DNA of 64,000 nt from Arthonia radiata (lineage: Eukaryota > Ascomycota > Arthoniomycetes > Arthoniales > Arthoniaceae), in NCBI GenBank assembly GCA_002989075.1, contig PSQN01000003.1, positions 2,050,340-2,114,339 on the forward strand, given 5' to 3'. Shown piece by piece: positions 47,412 through 58,000 of this stretch. The notes beneath the pieces are model-generated. The model did not search any database and had not been told where the DNA came from. It saw nothing but the letters and a program-made list of their open reading frames with translations. The stretch's first letter is position 1; the number at the start of each line of letters is the position of its first letter. Both the position numbers and the translations under genes were made by a program.

Positions 47412-48580
47412 ATGGCTGAAGTCGTCGGAGACGGTCAGAACCCCACTAAGCCAAAGAAAAGCCATAAATCAAAGAGCATACGTGTTCGGGCCAGCGCCAA
47501 CTATCGTAGTCAGGATCTGACTGTTGAGACGCAGCACGACGACAGGCACGTGGAGCCTGCGCTAGAGAAGGACAAGGATGGCCCTCGTCCCATTGAGGTG
47601 GAGCACAAAAGATGGGAAAATCCCTTTAGTCACGGTAGGTACGGCCGAGCAAAGGGCGACGCTACTGCACGTGTGCTACACGGTCCTAACTATTAGCAAG
47701 GGCCACACGGCAATGATAAGTGCATCATAAAGACCGGACATTCGAGCAAGTCCGGGCTCGCCAGGATCGGCGCTGTTTGGCACAAGGAAAGCACCTACAC
47801 ACCAGAATTGGAGGATCCGACAGGACGACCCAAGAACCTCTTCCACCTGGAATGTGGCAAAGTCAGTCATGAGAACGACGAGTTGTCATTTCAGGTGAGT
47901 GTTTGGAAGCCACATACGAAGGGGGATGCCTTCATTTCGAAGAAAGACAGTAAAGAGGTGGCTTTCGATGTCAGATGGAAGGGTACCGAGATGACGATAA
48001 CGAATAACGAAATCAAATACTTAGGTCGCAAATTGGAGAAACCAACCAAAAAAGTTGCGAAGAAAGTGTTGCAAACTGGAGCGCTTGGTGGCGGTGCGAC
48101 AGCGGCTTCAGGAGCTGAAGGCGCAGCCGCTGTGGGCGCTACGGCTGGAGCAGCCGAGACTGGTGCCGCTGCTGGTGCTGGTACCGGCTTATTTTTCGGG
48201 GAAGGTGCTCTCGCATCGTTAGCTACGGTACTCGACCTGTTCGTCTGGCCAGTCACGATTTTGGTACGTCAAACGACACCCACGTCGGTATAGGCTCCAG
48301 CTAATGTGGGGCATAGACGCTTGCCATATTGATATTCGTTATGGTTCACAAAAAGAGAACGACCGGAAGCTTCTTCGGCGCACGCGCTGCTCAACGTTGG
48401 AAACATGGGACGAGTAGACGTCAAAGGATAGGTCGTAGACTAGGAGGGCAATCGCGCCGGAGCAAGACCAAAGGTCGGGCGGGTAAGATATCGGGGCCCA
48501 AAGACCATGTGGCTGCGAGCCAGCCAGAAAGCCCTCCTCCTGCCTATACTCCTCCGCCAAAAGCGGCGGCCGCCGCCTGA
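47412..48580 (+). CDS. Tandem membrane-protein family, copy 2 (349 aa, Ala/Gly zipper, PPxY tail)
   Basis: Family not recognised. Exons: 47,412-47,634, 47,701-48,263 and 48,317-48,580; introns of 66 nt (branch CTAAC) and 53 nt. Layout: basic, Lys/Ser-rich N-terminus (KPKKSHKSKSIRVRASA); beta-rich domain about 75-195 with KNLFHLECGKV, ELSFQVSVWKP and KEVAFDVRWKGTEMTITNN; Ala/Gly-rich zipper about 201-237 of GAxxGA-type spacing; hydrophobic segment from about 241 across the intron to about 271 (LFVWPVTIL-TLAILIFVMV); then a strongly cationic tail (RRQRIGRRLGGQSRRSKTKGR) ending SPPPAYTPPPKAAAAA, which contains a PPxY (PPAY) motif, the known ligand of WW domains of Rsp5/Nedd4 ubiquitin ligases. 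There is no N-terminal signal peptide. A tail-anchored or single-pass topology is inferred. Confidence 0.65.
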
Positions 48581-49262
48581 GAGCCAGCGAGGAGGGAGGT
48601 TATTTAGTGTACGAGGGAAGGCAAGCCATGTCTTTTGGTCATCCGCACGTACTGGAAGAGCGACCTTTCCTTGTAACTATAACTCCGCAGAGAAGAGATA
48701 TAAGGAGACGGGTAAGAAGTTCACGATCATAGAGGTGAAGGACTAAGATATGTCGAACGGGACGCTTTCGGTCTCTAAGCATAGCAATGACACCACAACG
48801 ACATTATCACTTTTATGTCTTGCTCTCACATTCAAAATATCCCAGCGTTGTCTGCAACATTACGAGTATGTCCGACAGTACAAGCCTGGCCTGTCGGACA
48901 TTGAGGGTAGAGCGACGCTGACTAATCTCCTTTGAACTATTTTCCAGACGACAGAGCTTACGTCGAGGCCTAGCTTTGCCGATGACTCTAATACAAGTAA
49001 CGAGACGCACGAGACTCTCAAGACATGGGTTTCCAACTCTACGCGCCAATGGCGCGTCGAAGACTTCTGCTTTGTACCCGTGGTCCGCTTCTGGACATTA
49101 TACGTCAGGCCAGTTTTCAGTCTTGCTCTTTGAATAAACAAAATCATCTACTTATCTAGGCGAAGAGTTGAAGAAGTATTTAGCGCTCTGTGTTATCAGT
49201 GTTTGCGCCGACCGCCCCTCTGAATTTGCTGCACTATCCGCGCGTCGGGTAGAACGGCAAAC
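48581..49262. other. Intergenic between tandem copies 2 and 3, with possible gene remnant
   Basis: About 680 bases. A short frame near 48,867-48,901 reads YEYVRQYKPGLSDIE and could be spliced across a 41-nt GT-AG interval with a CTGAC/CTAAT branch to a short terminal exon ending DDRAYVEA at about 48,972. No upstream exon could be supported. It may be the tail of a lost gene or chance. No promoter element is claimed. Confidence 0.35.
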
Positions 49263-50389
49263 ATGGATGCCAGTGGTGCTGCGGTGAACGTAAGCCAAAC
49301 CGCAACAAGCCAGACTGAGCCAGCTGTAGCCAATCAGCAAAATGCGATAGGAGATAATGCCGAAAACCTTAGCTCTCAAAGACCAGCCAGGAGTAGTCGA
49401 GGAGGGCCAAGGGGCCGCCTTCGCGCCAACCTCAAGATCCAAGGCCGCAAGCTAGACATATACGCCTTGCGCAACAGTGATAATCGCAACAAGCCTGTGC
49501 AGCAAGTGGCGGAGGAGAAGAGATGGGAGCACACCTTAGATTGCTGTAAGTGCGCAGATCCAATTGCAACCCTCTACTTGCGCAATCGCGCACTCCGCTG
49601 ATGAACAGTCCATCACACACGTAACAGATTCACAATCGAAGGCGGCCACGAGAACAAGGTTACCGGCTTCCTTTGTGGCTGGGCGTCGACGCCAGACTAT
49701 CTCACCGTGAAGGATGGCGGAGAGCCAATATTCAATATCGCGTACGACCACGACAACGCCGACAGCTCTCGCAGCGGGAAAACAATAGGCTTGAACTACT
49801 GGACGAGGCACCAACATCCAGGAAACCATGAGAAGCGCCTCGAGTTCTACTACGACCAGAACACCATCAGCATCAATGGCAAGACGGTGGCCCACATAGG
49901 GGACTTCATAGCTTCCCTGCAACTAGGCCGCAAAGTCGCGACAGCCAGCGGTATTACTGCTGGCGCGATATCCGGACAGGCTGGAGCTGTTGTAGGTGCA
50001 CAGGCTGGAAGCGCTGCTGCAACTGCTGGAAGCGCGGCTGGCGCCTCGACTAGCTTTGCAACGGTGGTGATGGAGGAGAGCGGATTGAATGCGGCGTTGG
50101 CGCTTGCGGGTATCGTGCTGCAGCCTGAGTTCGTCGTTGCGGTAGGTTCGGTGTTTTGCTGCCTTAGTGAGGATGTTTGCTGACGGCTGTATAGTTTTTG
50201 GCGATTATGTTGGGTGTCATCATTGCCAGGGAGCTGAAGAAGAGGGGGTACCTCAAGAGGCCAGGCACCGGACAGGGAAGAGAGAAGTTCAAAAGATTGT
50301 TCAAGTGTCGCAAGCCGGCTCGGAAAAGGGAGCAGTTGGCTCCAGAGTCCCAGAAGGTGGATACGCAGCAGTCGGGTGTGCTCAATTGA
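49263..50389 (+). CDS. Tandem membrane-protein family, copy 3 (336 aa, Ala/Gly zipper)
   Basis: Family not recognised. Exons: 49,263-49,545, 49,609-50,141 and 50,195-50,389; introns of 63 nt (branch CTGAT) and 53 nt, matching copies 1 and 2 in position and phase. Layout: Gln/Asn/Ala-rich then Arg/Gly-rich N-terminus (RSSRGGPRGRLRANLKI); EKRWEHTL at the end of exon 1; beta-rich domain about 95-200 with RFTIEGG, GKTIGLNYWTRHQ and RLEFYYDQNTISINGK; Ala/Gly zipper at about 208-242; hydrophobic segment about 252-283 across the intron (ALALAGIVLQPEFVVAV-FLAIMLGVIIA); cationic tail (KKRGYLKRP...KFKRLFKCRKPARKR) ending QQSGVLN. No signal peptide is seen. The zipper plus helix suggests membrane insertion or self-association; this is inference from composition. 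Confidence 0.65.
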
Positions 50390-51640
50390 GGAGATCTGAA
50401 CACCAGGTAGCCACAACAGTCGTTCCAGAAGCGGCAGGTGCACGCGTCCCTTCGTCTTGCTGCGCAAAATGAATATAAACATCCACCAGAACAAGGAGCC
50501 AAAAAAACACCATCAGCGCCTTCAAAAGGCCTCACGTCTCGCCACTGTGAATGGAGGGCCTTTGTGAGCGATAACAAAAAGGAGGCAAAAAAAACTCCCT
50601 CACCATTCGAACCGCGCCCTATGTGAGGTTAATTGGTTCTTATGAATAAGGTACAGAGAACCCTCGCGGGTTTAATCTACTTGCCGAAGCAAGCCGCCAT
50701 CTTTCACTACTACACCACAATGGAGTTACCAGATGACTGATCTGCTGTGCAGACTTCGTGATTGTTCACTTGGGAGACATGTCTGCTTACTTGGAATATA
50801 ATGATCAACTATCGATGGTGTGCTCACATAATTTGTCGTTCGATGCTTTTTATTATTGTCACGTGTTGGTAGGAGAACGAGACGAGGTGAGAGGGCCAGT
50901 TTCCAATGGATAGATGTTTACTGTCTTTCGGAAGCCTCTCAGTTGGACTGTCTACTAATTAGATTTTACCAACCGTGTCTGATCAAGCCACTGTCTTCTG
51001 GTCATAAGTCCATCATTGCCCATATAGCTTGCCACCTTTGCTACATATTTCCATCAAAAGATCTAGCACAAGACAACAGAATGCACGGTGTTCATGGTGT
51101 CGGTCAGCCGCTCCGCTCTAACATGGAGGGTTTTGACTGAACACAGGTACAATCCCGTCCGGAAACGATGTCTTCCTTGGCTATACCTTGTCACTGTCCA
51201 TAAAATGCTGGCGATTCGTTTCGGAAGCATTGGTGTGGGTCGTGAGCTGCTGGCCAGTGGTAAAGCAGGGAGATTGGTAGAGGGGAAATGTGCATTCTAG
51301 GTAATTGAAGGAAGAGGAGTGGGATAGAATAACTGTGGCATGCGTTTTACGGGTTGAAACGGTTTCGATATATTACATTTCTTCGGGGCGACATGAGTGA
51401 CCGTGAAAATTGACGTTCTCACAATTCTAAGCGGCTTCTTTGTCAGAAGTTGATGAGATCCTTACGATTCAACTGCAAACGAAGCTCAAACTGGACTATA
51501 TGTGCGTGCCAAGACCTGTGTCTGTATCAGGTATCGTGGCATGCCAAGCCCGCTCTAGGAGTCTAAAGCTAGTGCATGAAAGTTGAGACTGAACCAGAAC
51601 TTCAGCGTCCATAATTTCTAACATTCTTCTTTCTTTTATA
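50390..51640. other. Gene-free right edge of the island
   Basis: About 1.25 kb between tandem copy 3 and the right RIP tract. Small open frames (for example 50,856-51,140 and 51,088-51,300) show no family features. Composition is ordinary until about 51,640, where TA-rich sequence begins abruptly. Confidence 0.5.
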
Positions 51641-52424
51641 CCGCTTTTTTTAGAAAAGACTAACAACGGGTCCGTATACGTACAACTATATAGTATATAT
51701 ATAGTCTAGTCTATAGTAAGGAATATACTAGAATTAAGAATATATATACTATAAACGTATAAATATACTTACCTAACCTTACTATCTTTATTACTATAAT
51801 TTACTACTTTACCTAGCTATCTCTAGCGCCGTTACTATACTACTATAGCTTAAATATAATAAGTATAAAAATATCTAAATTAGGGCTTTAGTAGTAGCCA
51901 ATATTAGATAATAATTTATTATAATTATTTACTAAGTTAGCGTTCTAAAAGTTAATAGGATTAAGAGGAATTTAAGGTAGTATAGTACTATTAGCGTACC
52001 TTCTAAATATTACTCTATATATAGTAAACTTACTAAAATATTATCTATAACTTTTATAACCCTATAGGCCTTTCTTATTAATAAGCTAACTACCTATCTT
52101 AATAAGATATACTAGTTTCTTAAGAATATATATAGTATTATAGTCTTACTAATACTAGTATTCTATATTTTCTATACTACTAGTTAGTTTAGAAAGAAGA
52201 TATAGTAAATTACGCTAGAGTACTTCTAAGAAAGCTAATATAAGTAGTATCTTTAGTATATAATATAAGTCCTTTTAGCTTATTTTTATAGATAAGTTAG
52301 TATCTTATAAGTATATAGATAACTATAAATTTAGCTAGACTCTTATTAGTATAACTCTTATAAAGATATTAAGCTTCTATCAAGAGATATAGTAGAGTAT
52401 TCTTTCTACTCTTAAGATTAATAA
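51641..52424. repeat. RIP-degraded repeat, inverted counterpart of the left flank
   Basis: TA-rich tract with no coding character. About 51,650-51,850 is the reverse complement of about 13,880-14,080. As on the left, it sits between the island and a gypsy family-A 3' LTR. The element family is unknown. Confidence 0.6.
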
Positions 52425-55004
52425 TATAACGCCGGTCGCTGAGAGAACCAAACTAAGGCTTACTTGCCTTGTATACTTATCGACCTTAGTAGTAGATATC
52501 TTGTATGCTAGAGGTTAAAAAACAGGAGAGATAAGATAAATTATAAAGAGTAAGAGAGGCTTAACTAAGTAAATAGAAGGTAAAGTATATTAGTTAAATA
52601 TAGTTAAAAAACTTGTATTTAGATATTAAGTTAATAGACTAAAGTCTCTTAAAAGTTAGCTATTAGTTTAACTATATAGTTTAAGATATATAAGTATATT
52701 CTCTTATATTTAATAGTTTTACTAACTCTTTTATCGCGTTGTTAGAATTTTATTGCGATATAGCGACGTCGCCAACGTCGCTCTATTGGAGTCGTTGAGT
52801 ATCTTATATAACGCTTTAAGAAGGTTAGTTGTGCTTAGTCTTATACTAGCCCGATATAGCAAGATTATAATACAAGATTTCTTCTTTAAGGCTAGTTGTT
52901 TTCGACGGCCTTAGAAACATTAAAAGCTTGTTATTGCTCGGTAATAGATTTAATTTTATAAGTCGTTATACTTAAAGTTAAGAAGGTTCTTAATACTAAT
53001 AAAGCGCTTAAGATAAATACTGTTTTTACTAAAGTCTGTAACTAAGAGATATCTCTATATTTCTATTACTCTTATTTAAGCAAAAAGTACGTATTAAAGT
53101 TTAAAAAGATATTATATTTTATGTATATTTATAATAAGAAGTTATATAATGTACGTTTATTATTAGAGAATAGTTAGTCTCTATCTTACTTATGTATACT
53201 AGTTTTAACTTATTTTTAGCTTAAAGTATCCGTTCTTAATACTTATAAGTATTTAATACTCTTTAAGAGCAGCGTAAGCGTTTAGTAAAAGAAAAGAAAG
53301 TTATTTATACAGCGAAGCGGCAGCATAAGATTATTAAAGCTATAGTTATTAATTTAGAGAAGAAGCTAAAAAGGTTACGTACTTAAACGTAGAATAAAAT
53401 AAATTAAAATAAATTAAAATAATATATTATTTAAGAAAGAATAGCTAGTAGCTATATTTAATAGTAATATTATAAATATATTAAGTAGTTTAAGTATAGA
53501 TTTTTTTAAAGATCTATATTTAAAGTTAGACAGTAAATCTATAATATAGTAGACTAGTTCGTTTATAGGCGACCTAAGTACCGATAAGGTATATTAGATA
53601 GTAAATTAAAGTATTAGTACTATTACAACTAATTAACATTCTAGTTCTAGTATTATCGGATAGTATCTTTATAGATAGTTAGATTTTATTTTAATTTCCG
53701 TTAGTTTTTATGTTTAGAGTATTCTTTCTACTTTATAAGATACTGTTATTCACCTCGATATTGTCTATAAGCTTGGATTATTTCAATCTTATACTCGGAT
53801 TCTTAGTTGTTAGGAAGGATTTCTAGGTTAGACTATTCTATCTTTTAAGAATAGACTAGTTTTAACAGTATTATATAGAATATAGAGTATATTCTTATTG
53901 TTCTTAAAAGTTTAAGTTAGAATGTTACGGATTTTAGTTGCTGTAGAATTTTAAATAGTTCTGTCTTAGTATAGTTAAGTTTTTTGCTTAGTTTAGTGGT
54001 CTTAAGATTTTTTATAAGTAAATATACTCTTCTTCTCTCTTTTATGCTTATATATAGAGTAGTTTTAGTTTTATTGTACTAGACTTTAGTTTATTTATTA
54101 ATAAACTCGATATTAGACTTTAATTGCTGATACAGATATTTTATATTAATTACTATTTATATAGCAGTCTCGTTTTCTATAGTGTTCTGTAACTATCTCT
54201 TCTAAAGAGGGTAGTAGCTATATAAGGCGTAAAACAGTATTATTTTTATTATATCGTTCTTAGTATTATTATATACTACTTGCGCAACTAATAACAATTG
54301 TATCTAATTGTCTTACTAGTAGTTAATATATACTTAAAGATATTGTTCTAGAGTTTAGTTTATTCTTTCTGTTTGTCTGTCTGTTTATAGATAGAATAAT
54401 ATAGACATTTTTTACTTTGTTTTTAGTTATTATATGAACAATATTTAAAATCGTAATACAAATTTATAATCTCTATTAAAGACAATTCTTTATGATTATT
54501 TATAGTTAGCTAGAATAATCTAAAGAAAGGTATATACTAATTACTTTAAATTACTAGCTTCTCTATATAGTATAAAGTATACGTATTTCGTTAGTTTATT
54601 GTATATCACTAGAATAGCATTATAAGCTACTTTTATAAGTAAATCCTTAAAAGATAGTAACTTAGTTATAAAGTCTAGTAAGATTGTATATTACGGCCTT
54701 TTAGGTATCTTTAATAGCTATAGTTTGCCGTAGAGCGAATATTTAGGGTGCTTCGTTCTTATATATATATTATATTCTTAAATATATTTCTTAACGTAGT
54801 GTCGAATTCTCGGAATATAGTATATCCTTATAATTTTCTTGATTATATTGTTAATACCTTTGTATCTCTTTATTAGATTGTTATAAAAGTTACTAATAAT
54901 TTGTCGGATTAGATTTCTTAAGACATAGATTTTTCCTTAAAATTTATAGTAGTCTTTATCGTTCTTTATTAGTCTTAGGTATTATTTTTCGTTCTCTTAA
55001 TATA
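52425..55004 (-). mobile_element. Ty3/gypsy chromovirus relic (family A), 3' portion only
   Basis: This copy is in reverse orientation. The 3' LTR occupies 52,425-52,690 (266 bp), followed by the opposite-strand coding-like region (about 52,960-53,480), the chromodomain relic (about 53,690-53,850) and integrase (about 54,120-54,950). It stops abruptly at the LTR of the next copy at 55,005, so reverse transcriptase and gag are absent. It is heavily RIP-degraded with very many breaks and looks old. Confidence 0.8.
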
Positions 55005-58000
55005 TATAACGCCGGTCGCTAGGAGAACCAAACTAAGGCTTACTTACCTTGTATACTTATCGACCTTAATAGTAAGTATCTTGTGTGCTAGAGACTAAAA
55101 GATAGGAGAGGCGAGATAGATTATAAAAGATAAGAGAAGCTTAACTAAAGTAGACAGAAAATAAAGTATGTTACTTAAATATAGTTAAGAAACTTATATT
55201 TAGATATTAAATTAATAGACTAAAGTTTATTTTAAGATTAGCTATTAGTTTAACTATATAGTTTAAGATATATAGATAAGTTTTTTTGTATTTAATAGTT
55301 ATAATAACTTTTTTATCGCGCTATCGGAATTCTATTGCGATATAGTAACTTTATTGATGTCGCTATATTGAAGCTATCGGGTATTCTATATAATACTCTA
55401 ATAAGGCTGGCTACGCTTAGCCTTGTATTAGCTAAATATAGTAAGACTGTAATATAAGGTCTCCTCTTTAAAGCTAGTCGTTCTTAACGGCCCTAAAGAC
55501 ATTAAAACCTTGTTGTTGCTTAGTAATAGATCTAATTTTATAAGTCGTTATACTTAAAGTTAAGAAGGCTTTTAACGCTAATAAAGCGCTTAAGATTAAT
55601 ACTATTCTTGCTAAAGTCTATAGTTAAGAAATGTTTCTGTATTTCTATTGCTCTTATCTAAATAAGAAGTATATTCTAAAGTTTAAGAAGGTATCTTACT
55701 TTATATATGTTCGCAATAAGAAGTTGTGTAACGTTTGTTTATTATTAAAGGATAGTTAGTTTCCCTTTTAACGTTTATTTAAACTATTTCTAATTTGTAT
55801 GGCTCGTAGCATCCGTTTTCAATACTTATAGGTATTAAACGCCCTTTAGGGGCAGCGTAAGCATTTAGTAGAAGAAAAGAAAGTCGTTTGTACAGCAAAA
55901 AGGCAGCGCAAAGCTATTAAAGCGGCGGTATAAAATTTAAAGAAAAAACTTAAAAGGTTACGTATCTAGACGCAGAACAAAATAAATTAAAATAATATAT
56001 TGTTTAAAGAAGAATAGCTAGCGGCTATATTTAGTAGTAATATTGTAAATATACCGAGTAACTTAAGTATAGATTTTTGTAATAATCTATATCTAGAGTT
56101 AGGCGATAGGCTACTAATATAGTAAGCTAGTTTATTTATAGATAACCTAAATATTAGTAAAGCGCATTAAGTAGTAGATTAGAGTATTAGTACTGCTATA
56201 ACCAACTAATATTCTAGTTCTAATATCGTTAAATAGTATTTTCATAGTTAGTTAAGTTTTATTTTAGTTTCTATTAATTTTTATATTTAGAGTATCCTTT
56301 CTATTTTATAAGATACTGTTGTTTGCCTCGATATTGTCTATAAGCTTAAATCGTTTTAACCTTATACTCGGGTTCTTAGTTATTAAAAAGGATTTCTAAG
56401 TTAAATTGTTTTACTTTCTAAAAGTAGGCTAGTTTTAATAGCGCTATATAGAATATAGAGTATATTTTTATTGTTCTTAAAAGTTTAAGTTTAAATATTA
56501 CGGGTCCTAGTTGCTATAAGATTCTAAATAGTTTTGTCTTAGTATAGTTAAGTTTTTTGCTTAGTCTAATAATTTTTAAGTTTCTTATAAGTAAGTAAGC
56601 TCTTCTCTCTTCTTTAATACTAATATTCGGGGTAGTTCTTAACTTATTATACTATCTTCTTGTTTATTTATTAATAAACTTACTGTTAAACTTTAACTAT
56701 CAGTACAGAGCTTTTATATTTATAGCTATTTACGTAGCTGTTTTGTTTTTAATAGTATTTTATAGTTATTTACCTTAAAGAGGGTAATAGCTATATAAAA
56801 TATAAAACAAAGTTATTTTTATTGTATTGTTCTTTGTATTATTGTGCGCGGCTTGCGCTACTAGTAGTAATTATACTTAATCGTTTTACTGGTAGTTAAT
56901 ATACGCTCAGAGATACTATTTTAGTGTTTAATTTATTCTTTCTATCTGTCTATCGGTCTACAGATAGAATAAAGTAAATATTTTCTGTTTTATTTCTAAT
57001 TGTTATATTAGAGATATCTAAAAATTGTAATATAAATTTTTAGTCTCTATCTAAGATAATTCTTTGTAATTAGCTATAATTAGCTAGAATAATCTAAAGG
57101 AAAGTATATACTAATTATTCTAAATTACTTGCTTTCTTATAAGATATAAAGTAAGCGTACTTCGTTAGTTTGTTGTATATAACTAAAATAGCGTTGTAAG
57201 CTATCTCTATAAGTAGATTCTTAGAAATTAGTAACTTAGTAATAAAGTTGAGTAAGACTATATACTATAGTCTCTCTAATATTTTTAGTAGCTGTAGTTT
57301 ACTATATAGTAAATATCTTAAGTACTTAGTTCTTACGTATACGTCGTATTTTTAGATATAATTCTTAATATAGTATTAGATTTTCGGGATATAGTAGGTT
57401 CTTATAATCTTTTTAATAGTATTATTAATACCTTTATATTCTTTTATTAGGTTATCGTAGAAATTACTAATAATATATTAGTTTAGATTCCTTAAAACGT
57501 AGATTTTACCTTAGAATTTATAATAGCTCTTATTGTTCTGAATTAATTTTAGATATCGTTTTTCATTTTTCTAGTAGATCTTAGAGTCGTTTAGAATGTC
57601 TAGAATTCGGCTATTTAGTTTAATAACAAACTCGGTTGTTATAGCTAATTAATTGTATTTAATCTTGTTATTGTGTTCTTAGAATATTGCGTGCTCAACG
57701 TGGTCCTTGTTATTTAGATAGTCTAGCCGTTAGCTGAGAGCGTCGGCTCTATCGTTCTTAGAACCCTTCTTATAAGTAATAATAAAGTTATATAGAGCTA
57801 TAGTTTTTAACTATCTTACTTATCTACGGTTAAGTTTTTTTGTTGTTGTAAAGTAAGTCAAATTCTTATAGTTTATATATACTATAACTGTATAGTTTAC
57901 TTCTTTTAAATAAGCTTGCTATATCTTAAATGCTGTTATAATAGCTAAAAGCTCTTTATTATAAATATTGTAGTTCTATTTTATAAATAATATTTTTTAA

